The position numbers and the translations under genes are program-made. A stretch of 9,330 nucleotides of DNA from an uncultured Spirochaetaceae bacterium (GTDB lineage Bacteria; Spirochaetota; Spirochaetia; Sphaerochaetales; Sphaerochaetaceae): positions 1 through 9,330 of the forward strand of contig CAMKAB010000026.1 in the NCBI GenBank assembly GCA_946410375.1. Direction: 5' to 3'. Below are positions 1 to 7,091 of this stretch, piece after piece (position 1 is the first letter of the stretch; each line of letters starts with the position of its first letter). The notes beneath the pieces were generated by a model. That model had not been told where the DNA came from. It saw only the letters and a program-made list of their open reading frames with translations, and ran no database searches.

Positions 1-267
1 TTCAAAGCTTACCTGAACATGGCTTTGCGCCGCCAAATTATACACTTCATCAGGCTTAACCTGCGAAACAATCTTATTCAAAGAGCCTGAATCCGTTAAA
101 TCGCCGTTATGAAGCGTAATCTTATCCAAAATGCGAGAGATTCTCCCGGTATTCAGAAAAGAGGATCTGCGCACTATTCCGTGCACCGCATATCCCTTTG
201 AGAGCAAGAGCTCCGCCAAATAAGAACCGTCCTGTCCCGTAATACCTGTAATAAGAGCTGTTTTCAT
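1..267 (-). CDS. gmd: GDP-mannose 4,6-dehydratase, N-terminal part (runs off the left edge)
   Basis: This is the first 89 residues of a short-chain dehydratase that converts GDP-mannose to GDP-4-keto-6-deoxymannose in the cytoplasm, the branch point to GDP-fucose, GDP-rhamnose and GDP-perosamine. The protein opens MKTALITGITGQDGSYLAE, with the Rossmann signature G8-x2-G11-x2-G14. It also has the GIVRRSS cofactor-binding segment (30-36), NGDLTDS (54-60) and NLAAQSHVQVSF (77-88), the last two characteristic of Gmd rather than of other epimerases. The family is usually about 340-370 residues, so roughly three quarters lies outside the window, including the catalytic YxxxK. The ATG shares one base with the TAA of manC (TAATG), and a strong AGGAAGG site sits upstream, so translation is probably coupled to manC. 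The identification is firm; the final sugar made depends on unseen downstream genes. Confidence 0.93.
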   Translation of the reverse strand, partial: MKTALITGITGQDGSYLAELLLSKGYAVHGIVRRSSFLNTGRISRILDKITLHNGDLTDSGSLNKIVSQVKPDEVYNLAAQSHVQVSFE

Positions 268-1334
268 TATATTTCCTTCCTGTTATTTTTTTTCATAATA
301 TCCAATAATCTTTTTATATCCGATGTTTTATCTTTCCTGCAAATCAAAAGCGCATCGTCCGTGTCCACCACGACCAGGTCTTCCGCGCCTATCAGCGAAA
401 TCAGTCTTTTCCCACCCTGCACGATGGTGTTTTTGGAATCTAAAGACATCACATCGCCCCGGAAAGTGTTTCCGTCCGCATCTTTTCCGAGAGTTCTCTC
501 CAATGCGAGCCACGACCCCACATCATCCCAATCGTACAAAGCTTTTGCCGTACGGATATTATCCGCCTTTTCCATAACAGCGTAATCTATGGAAATAGAC
601 GGCATTTTGAAAAATTCCTCTTCCAACACTTTCCTGTATTCCGACAGGCCGATAGATTTTTTGATTTTCTGCAAGGAAGAGTATATTTCCGCATTAAACA
701 AAGCTAATTTTTCAAGGATAACCGAGGTTTTAAAAATAAAAGTTCCTCCATTCCAAAGGTATAAACCGCTCTCCACATACTCTTTCGCTTTTTGAAGACA
801 CGGCTTTTCCGCGAAAAAATCCACAGCATACGTGCCGTTTATTTCCGAATTCGGAATATATTTGATATATCCGTATCCTGTTTCAGGATACGAAGGAGCG
901 ATTCCCATTGTTATGATGGAGTCTTTTTCCTCCGCAACTTTCACAGACCGGGATATGGTGTCCGTGAACACATCCGTGTTATTGATTAAGCTGTCCGCCG
1001 GAAGCACAAGCATCACCGCATCGCCATACTTATGCTGAATATGCACCGCACCGAGTCCTATGCAGGGAGCCGTATTTCTGCCCACGGGTTCTAAAAGAAT
1101 GTTTTCTTCCGGCAAACCGGGAAGCTCGTCCGAAACGATGCTCTTGTAGTTTTCATTAGTCGCTACGAAAACATCTTCAATATCAGCAAGAGGCAAAATC
1201 CGCTCCACCGTCTTCTGCAGCATGGTTTTCCCGTCTTTTGTCAAAGACAAAAACTGTTTCGGCAGACTTGTTCTGCTACGAGGCCAAAAACGCTCTCCCC
1301 TTCCTCCTGCCATAATCAAGGCGGCAACTTTCAT
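267..1334 (-). CDS. manC: mannose-1-phosphate guanylyltransferase, short single-domain form
   Basis: The enzyme makes GDP-mannose from mannose-1-phosphate and GTP and so supplies the substrate of the adjacent Gmd. Visible motifs are the nucleotidyltransferase signature MAGGRGERFWPRSR with PKQF (8-28), EPVGRNTAP (82-90), LPADS (111-115), the FAEKP sugar-phosphate motif (174-178), WNGG (194-197) and a late DDVGSW. At 355 residues it is the short form and lacks the C-terminal phosphomannose isomerase domain of the bifunctional enzymes of about 480 residues, so mannose-6-phosphate must come from a separate isomerase. I chose the ATG at 1334, which shares one base with the TGA of the upstream glycosyltransferase (TGATG). 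A GTG at 1337 is directly in front, in frame, and would add one residue. A GGGG stretch upstream may serve as ribosome-binding site. The gene symbol follows common usage (also rfbM, manC1). Confidence 0.93.
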   Translation of the reverse strand: MKVAALIMAGGRGERFWPRSRTSLPKQFLSLTKDGKTMLQKTVERILPLADIEDVFVATNENYKSIVSDELPGLPEENILLEPVGRNTAPCIGLGAVHIQHKYGDAVMLVLPADSLINNTDVFTDTISRSVKVAEEKDSIITMGIAPSYPETGYGYIKYIPNSEINGTYAVDFFAEKPCLQKAKEYVESGLYLWNGGTFIFKTSVILEKLALFNAEIYSSLQKIKKSIGLSEYRKVLEEEFFKMPSISIDYAVMEKADNIRTAKALYDWDDVGSWLALERTLGKDADGNTFRGDVMSLDSKNTIVQGGKRLISLIGAEDLVVVDTDDALLICRKDKTSDIKRLLDIMKKNNRKEI

Positions 1335-2602
1335 CACAACAACCCCATTCCCCGAACAGCCTCAAACGCCATTTCCGCGCTCTCCCGCCAGCTCAGGTAT
1401 TTCATTTTATTTTCTATGCACCCGAGATTATAGCACGCTTTCATACAACTTGCCAGCGTTTCAGTATCCGTAAAGTACATTCCGTTTTCCCCGACTATTT
1501 CCCTGTACACCGGTATATCTCTCACAATAAGCGGCAGATTATAACTCGTCCCTTCCACCACGCCCAGCCCGAATCCTTCATAATACGAGGCGGAAACGTA
1601 AACATCGCTTTCCGCATACAAGCCTTCAAGCTCCTCGTCCGATGCATCGCCATACCAGAATATTTTCTCATTATACAGTGGCGAACTTTCCATTTCCCGT
1701 ATGATGTCCTCGCACTTCCAACCCCGCCTGCCCGCTATTATCAAACGGCTCTTCTCTTTTGACACCGGGGACTTCTCATATGCCCTGATAAGATCCTTAT
1801 ACCCTTTTCGCGGCTCTATCGTGGACACCGCTATGAATGTGAACGCCGAGTGCTCCGTCTTTATATTTCTTCTCTTAAAGTCCGATCCTAAATAGAAATA
1901 GCCATATTTCAAATCAGGGTTCGCATCCAGCCGACTTCCCGCCCAATCCCGCACTTCTTCCATCACCGTACGCGAATCCGTTATTATCCCGTCCGTAGCA
2001 GAGGTAATGTAGGACAGCCATTTTTCCAAAACCGAAGCGCTGTTTGCTAAATGAACATATTCGGGATATTTCACAAAGCATAAATCATACACAGAGGCAA
2101 TAAACACACACCCGTTTCTTTTCCATTTCTCTATGTTTTTTCTGTTGTTCAAAACCTCATAAGCACTTAAATCCACGCACAAAAAGACATCGTGTTTTCC
2201 GGGAGAAATGCAGGACACGACCCGCCACTCCCCTGCGTCGAGAGACACCTCTCTATATCCCCGAATATCAGAGACCATCTTGAAGTCGTACCCGTTTTTT
2301 TTTGCAATCTCAGGCAGGTACTCAATGAACTTGGATACAACTCTCTGAATACCGGAAATCCTATTGGAAAACATATAAACGGAAACATCGAAATAAACCG
2401 TTTTGACGCTTTTAACTTCCGCTTTTCTTACTGCATGTCTGTGAAGATAATCTTTGCGAATGAGTTTTTCCAGATACTCGTTTTGAATCGGAGAAAGAAA
2501 ACGACGCCTTAATTTTGCGTAAAAAGGACACTTACCGAAAAGCCTGTAGCTTAATATAGCCGCAAAAATTAAGAACTTTTTTATCAGGAAACCCATATTC
2601 AT
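1334..2602 (-). CDS. GT4-family glycosyltransferase (probable mannosyltransferase-like)
   Basis: This is a cytoplasmic or membrane-associated retaining glycosyltransferase of 422 residues. The C-terminal GT-B domain carries the GT4 landmarks: VSTIEPRKGYKDLI (259-272) begins the nucleotide-sugar-binding half, and YEGFGLGVVEG (341-351) gives the E-x7-E pair E342/E350. The N-terminal half has FDVSVYMFSNRISGIQRVV (71-89), a segment resembling the 'GIQRV' motif seen in polysaccharide mannosyl- or rhamnosyltransferases (from memory of the family). Residues 4-20 are hydrophobic and followed by many Arg/Lys, consistent with a membrane-associating N-terminus. Its ATG overlaps the TGA of the preceding glycosyltransferase (ATGA, 4 bp); an internal ATG at 2596 is an alternative. 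GDP-mannose is a plausible donor because manC follows directly, but the sequence does not fix donor or acceptor. Confidence 0.85.
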   Translation of the reverse strand: MNMGFLIKKFLIFAAILSYRLFGKCPFYAKLRRRFLSPIQNEYLEKLIRKDYLHRHAVRKAEVKSVKTVYFDVSVYMFSNRISGIQRVVSKFIEYLPEIAKKNGYDFKMVSDIRGYREVSLDAGEWRVVSCISPGKHDVFLCVDLSAYEVLNNRKNIEKWKRNGCVFIASVYDLCFVKYPEYVHLANSASVLEKWLSYITSATDGIITDSRTVMEEVRDWAGSRLDANPDLKYGYFYLGSDFKRRNIKTEHSAFTFIAVSTIEPRKGYKDLIRAYEKSPVSKEKSRLIIAGRRGWKCEDIIREMESSPLYNEKIFWYGDASDEELEGLYAESDVYVSASYYEGFGLGVVEGTSYNLPLIVRDIPVYREIVGENGMYFTDTETLASCMKACYNLGCIENKMKYLSWRESAEMAFEAVRGMGLL

Positions 2603-3909
2603 ACTTTTTTTTCCAATAACTCGGAGAGATTTTCCTTAAAACGTTCTTTGTTGAATATTGTCTCAACCCGTACTCTTGCGGCGATTCCGAGACGGGTACG
2701 CAGATCCTTATCGGAGAGAGCAAGAAGCCCTTCCGCATATGAAGGAGCGGTTCTCGCACTGTAAGACACGCTTCCCCTCGCGTGCATGCTTTCAGAATCC
2801 ATGATTTCAGCTTCTTTTGCGGTGTTTCCCGAAGCGGAATGCTCTTTCCCGTCTTTTCCTTCTTTTTCAGAGGGCGTCTCGCCGGAACACTTCTTTTTTA
2901 AGAGAAGAGCCTCTCCGCCTGTCCGTCCTTCATCTTCCAGGGGATTTCGGCATTCAATACCTTCCAGCCCGGCTCTGCACAGCTCATTCACCCCGCTTCC
3001 CTCAATATGAAAGGTAATCGCAGGTTTTCCGCAGAGCATCGCTTCTCCCAAAGCTATTCCGAAAGCCTCGTTCTTCGTAATGGAGGGGAAGCAGAAAATA
3101 TCGCATGCATTCAAATAAGCCTTTTTTATGGAATTTGAAGCGTTTGTAACGAAGCTTATCTTATTGTTACCTTTTGCTCGTTCTTTTAAGGATTCCGTTA
3201 ATCTGCCCGCACCTAAAAAGACGAAACGGTACCTGTCATCAAGGTCCTTTGAAGCGTCTATCAGATACTCCAACCCCTTATACGGAACATGACGGGATAC
3301 GTTTACGCAGAGGATTTTATCCTTGTACTCGTTTTTCAACCGGACGACCTCAGCCTCTTCCCCCTTTGTCAGCTCCCTCACAGACGTGTCTATTTGAAGG
3401 GGGATAATCACCGCCTTATCCTTTGTCAGGTTCATATATTTTGATCCGTTAAAGTACGTTTCCGTTGAATACAAAATTTTTTCAGAACGGGAAATCATCC
3501 TTTTTATCATAGGATTAAAGAAACGGGAAAGGACTTTCTGCTTCACAATGTCCGAATGCCAAAAAGTGAAAAGTCTGAAATCTCTTTTTTTATACTGTAA
3601 AAGAAAATAAATCAAAAAAGGATTGGGGAAATTTATGAAAACGACATCAGGCTTAAAAGAATCAATTGTTTTTCTTAAAAGAGCGGGATATGAAAAAGAC
3701 ACCTGCTGCGAACGAAAGGAAAAATTAGGTTTCAACCTTATAATTTCCGCGCCGTCTATCTCCTCGGAAACGCCTTTCTTCACCGAATTAAAACAAATGA
3801 CTTTCTGTTTGTTCCCTTTCTCGCCCAGAGCTTTAACAATATCCCGGGTCACCTGTCCTACGCCGCTTATGGAAGGATAATACATATTTGTGATATGCAA
3901 AATCTTCAT
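2599..3909 (-). CDS. GT4-family glycosyltransferase with a 67-residue charged insertion
   Basis: This is a retaining GT-B glycosyltransferase of 436 residues, probably extending the lipid-linked glycan. It starts with a canonical MKILHITNMYYPSISGVGQV, where GVGQV matches the usual GG-hxx acceptor-domain loop. It continues through FWHSD (116-120), SRHVPYKGLEYLI (205-217), FLGAGRLTESL (231-241) and TKNEAFGIALGEAM (278-291), which holds the E-x7-E pair E281/E289. The final GT4 helix resumes at YAEGLLALSDKDLRTRLG (391-408). Between RNP (321-323) and YAEG, where most homologues have only a few residues, lie about 67 Ser/Glu/Lys/Gly-rich residues. The start has an AAGGAAGGAG site about 10 nt upstream, slightly distant. 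A 71-bp gap separates it from the sugar transferase, with no terminator seen, so it should be in the same operon. Its TGA overlaps the next start (ATGA). Confidence 0.86.
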   Translation of the reverse strand: MKILHITNMYYPSISGVGQVTRDIVKALGEKGNKQKVICFNSVKKGVSEEIDGAEIIRLKPNFSFRSQQVSFSYPALLRKTIDSFKPDVVFINFPNPFLIYFLLQYKKRDFRLFTFWHSDIVKQKVLSRFFNPMIKRMISRSEKILYSTETYFNGSKYMNLTKDKAVIIPLQIDTSVRELTKGEEAEVVRLKNEYKDKILCVNVSRHVPYKGLEYLIDASKDLDDRYRFVFLGAGRLTESLKERAKGNNKISFVTNASNSIKKAYLNACDIFCFPSITKNEAFGIALGEAMLCGKPAITFHIEGSGVNELCRAGLEGIECRNPLEDEGRTGGEALLLKKKCSGETPSEKEGKDGKEHSASGNTAKEAEIMDSESMHARGSVSYSARTAPSYAEGLLALSDKDLRTRLGIAARVRVETIFNKERFKENLSELLEKKV

Positions 3910-3980
3910 AAAAAACGTACTCCTTCCTTATAGCAACAAAATCAACACGTCTGCCGAGACAAAATCATAGTACAGCGGAA

Positions 3981-5336
3981 TCAAACGCCTTTCTTCGTTT
4001 TAAACCCCTCCGTACTCTCTTTCTTAAACAGTATTCGTATCGTGAGTAGTATAATCTTAAAATCCAAAAAAAGTGAATACTTTTGTATGTACATCAGGTC
4101 TAATCGCAACTTATCATAAGCGGATGTGTTATACTTTCCGTATATCTGTGCATACCCGGTGAGCCCCATCGGCACTTTGCTTCGCAAACAGAACTCCGGG
4201 ATGTCCGCCTCGTATTTCTCAACATGCTCGGTTCTCTCCGGACGAGGTCCGACGAAACTCATATCGCCTTTAAAAATATTTATCAGCTGAGGCAATTCAT
4301 CCAGTCTGGAGCCGCGAAGCCTGCGTCCCACCCTTGTGATTCTGCTGTCCCCGTCCACCGCAGGTCTCACCTCTCCTTCTTTCTCGGCGCCCACTATCAT
4401 GGAACGGAACTTGATAATCTTAAACTTCTTCTTATTCTGACCGATTCGCTCCTGTAAATAAAAAACAGGCCCTTTGTCGTCCAGCTTAATCGCAATCGCC
4501 ACTCCGAGGAAAAGGGGAAAAAAAACAATCAATCCGATTAAAGAAAACAGAATATCCAAAGTCCTTTTTATTATTCTGTCGAAAATGTTCAGCCCCGCTT
4601 CGTTCACCACATACAAAGGGGTGTCGAACAACGTTACATCAATGCTTCCCTTCACAAGGATGTCCGAAATCTTAGGCGTTACAAAAACAGGAATATTATT
4701 TATATAACAATACTTTACGAGCGTGTTATGCATTCGGGAAGATACATCGTTGATAACGAGCGCATCGTACTTTTTACCAAGCTCCCTAAAAATCTCCCGG
4801 TATCCGTGCTCCTCGCTCATCACCTTTGTGATATTATACTTATCAGGTCTGGAATTAAGTTTTTTCAGAAGATTATCCGGTCCGTACTGTCCGTAAACCA
4901 TCAACATATTATCCGCTCCGTACAACCTGTGGTACAGGAGCGAACAACAAACCGAGTAAATCGTTCCGAACGCGCACTGTCCGAGGAAAAGCTCCAATAT
5001 CGGAACAACGCTTACCAGCCCGTTTGAAATCAGGGAAATAATGAAATATTCCAGGACATCAGCGCAAAAATATCCGACCCAGTGGTTAAAAACAACATCA
5101 GTGGCTTTCAGTCTGCCGAACATAAAAGCGTCTACGTAATTCAATGAAAAATAACAAATTACAAAATAAACACCCGTGAAAACAAACTTTCCCTTATGAT
5201 AATACAAAGGCAAATCGCCGCGATAACACTCGCCCCAGAAAACAAAAAAAACAATACTGAGAAGCGAAACCTCCAGCAAAGCCTCCGCTTTTCTGCTGAT
5301 TTCCTTGTTTATGATATGTGCGCCCTTTCCTGACAT
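3981..5336 (-). CDS. polyprenyl-phosphate sugar-1-phosphate transferase (WbaP/CpsE-type initiating transferase)
   Basis: This inner-membrane enzyme transfers a hexose-1-phosphate from a nucleotide sugar to undecaprenyl phosphate, the priming step of polysaccharide assembly. The layout is that of the large polyprenyl glycosylphosphotransferases. Four hydrophobic N-terminal segments lie at roughly 20-34, 50-66, 86-108 and 110-132. A soluble Rossmann-like middle follows (about 142-245), with a re-entrant membrane helix at about 259-284. The catalytic domain then has ERIGQNKKKFKIIKFRSM (296-313), RLDELPQ with the catalytic Asp346-Glu347 pair, and VGPRPE (362-367). The C-terminus ends in a region matching the family's usual YGKYNTSAYDKLRLDLMYI pattern. 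The length of 451 residues is normal. The ATG at 5336 has only a weak purine-rich site upstream (GAGAAAAGAAAG). It is the first gene of the operon, behind a long structured leader. Whether glucose, galactose or another sugar is transferred cannot be read from sequence. Confidence 0.92.
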   Translation of the reverse strand: MSGKGAHIINKEISRKAEALLEVSLLSIVFFVFWGECYRGDLPLYYHKGKFVFTGVYFVICYFSLNYVDAFMFGRLKATDVVFNHWVGYFCADVLEYFIISLISNGLVSVVPILELFLGQCAFGTIYSVCCSLLYHRLYGADNMLMVYGQYGPDNLLKKLNSRPDKYNITKVMSEEHGYREIFRELGKKYDALVINDVSSRMHNTLVKYCYINNIPVFVTPKISDILVKGSIDVTLFDTPLYVVNEAGLNIFDRIIKRTLDILFSLIGLIVFFPLFLGVAIAIKLDDKGPVFYLQERIGQNKKKFKIIKFRSMIVGAEKEGEVRPAVDGDSRITRVGRRLRGSRLDELPQLINIFKGDMSFVGPRPERTEHVEKYEADIPEFCLRSKVPMGLTGYAQIYGKYNTSAYDKLRLDLMYIQKYSLFLDFKIILLTIRILFKKESTEGFKTKKGV

Positions 5337-5384
5337 CTTTCTTTTCTCTAATTCCGCTCGCTCCGCTCAGAGTATCTCCTGCAC

Positions 5385-5424
5385 TGCGGAAAAATCCCGC
5401 ACCGAAGGCCGCTATAAACGGGAT
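5385..5424 (-). terminator. attenuator-like alternative hairpins before the sugar transferase
   Basis: On the minus strand ATCCCG (5424-5419) can pair with CGGGAT (5399-5394), enclosing 19 nt and leading into five T's (5394-5390), a weak intrinsic-terminator layout. The same CGGG segment can instead pair in TGCGG-7nt-CCGCA (5401-5385), which would bury the T-run in its loop. The two structures exclude each other, as in transcription attenuation. The stems are short and the T-run is only five long, so this is tentative. Confidence 0.25.
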
Positions 5425-5471
5425 AACAAAGTCCGCAATAAGGCTTTACCCCCGCATCACGGAAGAACTGC

Positions 5472-5506
5472 AACCGCATCCCATGCGGCTACGGCGCAGG
5501 GCGCCG
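5472..5506 (-). promoter_or_regulatory. twin compact RNA hairpins in the operon leader
   Basis: On the minus strand, CGGCGC-CCT-GCGCCG (5506-5492) is a perfect 6-bp stem with a 3-nt loop. One base later, AGCCGCAT-GGG-ATGCGGTT (5490-5472) is an 8-bp stem with one G-T pair and again a 3-nt loop. The two loops, CCT and GGG, could nearly pair with each other. Two tight hairpins side by side are unlikely by chance in sequence of this composition, and no poly-T follows, so they are not terminators. A protein- or polymerase-contacting leader element is a plausible role. Confidence 0.5.
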
Positions 5507-5583
5507 CCGAAAAAACATCTCCCGTCTCTTTCAGACCAAACGGAAACGCCGTTTTGCAAGACAAAATCTCATGCTCTCAATTT

Positions 5584-5589
5584 ATTATA
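5584..5589 (-). promoter_or_regulatory. possible promoter -10 box (TATAAT) for the polysaccharide operon
   Basis: A perfect TATAAT lies on the minus strand, just downstream of the outer-membrane-protein terminator and in an A/T-rich stretch. No good -35 box stands 16-18 bp upstream; a TTTACA is present but only 12 bp away. If used, transcription would begin near 5577 and give an untranslated leader of about 240 nt. It is the best promoter candidate between the terminator and the sugar transferase. Confidence 0.4.
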
Positions 5590-5623
5590 AAAAACTCCTT
5601 CTGTAAAGAATGTCTTTCAGGGC

Positions 5624-5654
5624 AAAAAAAGCTCCGGAGCAAAAACCCCGGAGC
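5624..5654 (-). terminator. intrinsic terminator of the outer-membrane-protein gene
   Basis: On the minus strand GCTCCGGGG (5654-5646), loop TTTTTG and CTCCGGAGC (5639-5631) form a 9-bp stem with one G-T pair, followed at once by seven T's (5630-5624). It lies 73 bp after the stop codon of the FadL-like gene. On the opposite strand no T-run follows, so it acts in the minus direction and separates that gene from the polysaccharide operon. Confidence 0.88.
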
Positions 5655-5727
5655 AATACCTGCATATATATCGCTATTTATCGGAAACAATCCGTAAATA
5701 CCTCTGTTTAAAGCAGAAACACCGTTA

Positions 5728-6960
5728 TCACAGCGGCTTGTAAACCAAACCGATGGAAGCGATAAACGTATTCGTCTTAAGATCGTAAGAGCCGATTGAG
5801 CTCTTGTATGTCTTATCCGCGCTGAAAAGATACATACATCCGAGAGACGCGGTAAACTGATCGCTGATTTTCCAATCCGCACCGAGCATGATGTTGTGGT
5901 TTGCAAGAACCGGACTGAAAATATTGTTTGTCTCGTCGTTTCCTGCAGACTGACCGAAGTTGTATCCGCCGCTCACGCAAAGGAAGTCGGTTACGTCCCA
6001 TTCCACGCCGGCCTGAATGTTCCAGCTGTTTTCCCAATTGTCCGGCTTTCCTGTTCTGAGGTTAGCCAAAGCGGAATGCTGGTAAGCTCTCTTCGCAAAG
6101 AAGAAACCCGCTCCCAAACTTACGTATACCGGTTTTGCAACTCTGTATCCGAAGCCAACAAGGAGTTCGGCAGGAATGTCGTTCTCGTAATCGGTGATGG
6201 AAGTGAGTCCGCCGAGGGTCTCGTTCACATCCTTAACTTCCATGTTTATACCCACACGGGTTTTGAACTGCAGGGACAAATCCATTTTCTCGGTCGGCTT
6301 AGCATGTACGCCGAAAATTCCGCCGACTCCGAATCCGCCGGCCTTGTATCCGGCCTTATTAAGTCCGAGCGCAGATGCGGTGATTTCCATCTTCTGCGTG
6401 TTCTCTGCAAAGCGAAGACCTGCTGCGAAGCTCAACCAGCTATACGGTTTGAATGCGAAGGTCAATTCCTGACCGTATACAATGCTCTTCACCTTTACCT
6501 TATGAGGCATTGCGAAGTTACCGGTTTTACTTCCGATAAGAGCTGCGGTAAGTGCGGTGCCGTCCTTGTAGTTAACTGTTCCGCCGCCTGCCATAATGAT
6601 GAAATTAAACGATGCCGCCCATTTGTCCTTCTTATACAAAGCCACAAAATCAGGGAAGAAGAGAACAGGCTCGTTTTCCTTGAATTTCTTATCCTTAAGC
6701 GGTGCGATAGGAGTGTCGTACAACTTATGGCTGTACTCCTTAATCACGAACTGGTTCCCAAGTTCAAAATAAAGACCGTCGTCTAAAAACGCGGTTCCGC
6801 CGATGTTGTAGATAGAAGCGTCCGGACGACGAGCTTCCACGTTCTTTGAAGGGTTTTTATTCCACCCTGTTGAAAGATTGCTCTTTGCGGAAACGCCTGC
6901 AGCAAAAACCTCTGCAAAAACCGCCGCAAGAACAAGCAAAATTACCAATACTTTTTTCAT
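5728..6960 (-). CDS. FadL/OmpP1-family outer-membrane beta-barrel protein
   Basis: This is a predicted outer-membrane long-chain fatty acid or hydrophobic-compound transporter of 410 residues, a normal length for the family. The N-terminus MKKVLVILLVLAAVFAEVFA is a classical Sec signal peptide with likely cleavage after Ala20 or Ala21. The mature part begins with a hatch-like segment, then RRPDASIYNIGGTAFLDDG (45-63), which aligns with the FadL 'DDAS..YNPAG' region although NPAG is here NIGG. The rest alternates short hydrophobic strands with Gly/Asp/Asn-rich turns, as expected for a barrel, ending ASIGLVYKPL. The terminal residue is Leu, not the usual aromatic. AAGGGA before the ATG is a good ribosome-binding site. 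The gene is monocistronic: it has its own promoter (7061-7089) and terminator (5624-5654). Treponemes carry several such FadL-like proteins. The substrate is unknown. Confidence 0.82.
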   Translation of the reverse strand: MKKVLVILLVLAAVFAEVFAAGVSAKSNLSTGWNKNPSKNVEARRPDASIYNIGGTAFLDDGLYFELGNQFVIKEYSHKLYDTPIAPLKDKKFKENEPVLFFPDFVALYKKDKWAASFNFIIMAGGGTVNYKDGTALTAALIGSKTGNFAMPHKVKVKSIVYGQELTFAFKPYSWLSFAAGLRFAENTQKMEITASALGLNKAGYKAGGFGVGGIFGVHAKPTEKMDLSLQFKTRVGINMEVKDVNETLGGLTSITDYENDIPAELLVGFGYRVAKPVYVSLGAGFFFAKRAYQHSALANLRTGKPDNWENSWNIQAGVEWDVTDFLCVSGGYNFGQSAGNDETNNIFSPVLANHNIMLGADWKISDQFTASLGCMYLFSADKTYKSSIGSYDLKTNTFIASIGLVYKPL

Positions 6961-7060
6961 TGCAATTCCCTTGTCCGAGAAGAGTTAAAACCCGTATGAA
7001 ACGCTAAAGCATATCCGAAAAATTCCAAATCTTCTCTTAAATTTTCATAAAACTACACAA

Positions 7061-7089
7061 AATATACAAAATTTCATACCTTGTTTCAA
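7061..7089 (-). promoter_or_regulatory. sigma70-type promoter of the outer-membrane-protein gene
   Basis: The minus strand has TTGAAA (7089-7084), a 17-bp spacer and TATATT (7066-7061), each box one mismatch from consensus. Transcription should start near 7054, giving an A/T-rich leader of about 94 nt before the ATG at 6960. No competing promoter of equal quality is seen between the tandem array and the gene. Confidence 0.75.
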
Positions 7090-7091
7090 TC

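Larger units (their letters stand above)
5337..5580 (-). promoter_or_regulatory. long structured leader of the polysaccharide operon
   Basis: The 5337-5580 stretch lies between a possible promoter and the sugar transferase start and holds no convincing gene. The 5341-5520 part counts to about 56% G+C, above its surroundings. It contains two adjacent compact hairpins (5492-5506 and 5472-5490) and, nearer the gene, two mutually exclusive hairpins (5394-5424 and 5385-5401), as in attenuated leaders. A short GAGCG-GAGCG-AGCGG element (5355-5369) sits about 20 nt before the start. Two very short open frames begin with ATG, of 13 and 12 codons, neither with a convincing ribosome-binding site. Function is inferred from position and structure only; a dispersed repeat element is the main alternative. 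Confidence 0.45.

Noticed and set aside
5488..5497. True ops/JUMPStart element
   Set aside because: The match to the ops core has two mismatches and no JUMPStart context; kept only as a hint within the leader finding.
5305..5697. Plus-strand open frame of 130 codons over the operon leader
   Set aside because: It spans the terminator hairpin, the leader hairpins and the start of the sugar transferase, has low-complexity composition and no credible ribosome-binding site.
5577..5906. Minus-strand 109-codon frame overlapping the end of the outer-membrane-protein gene
   Set aside because: It runs through the intrinsic terminator and lies out of frame within a well-supported gene.
5896..6786. Plus-strand open frame of 296 codons
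   Set aside because: It is antisense to the FadL-like gene, which has signal peptide, promoter, ribosome-binding site and terminator; the antisense peptide resembles no family and has no start signals.
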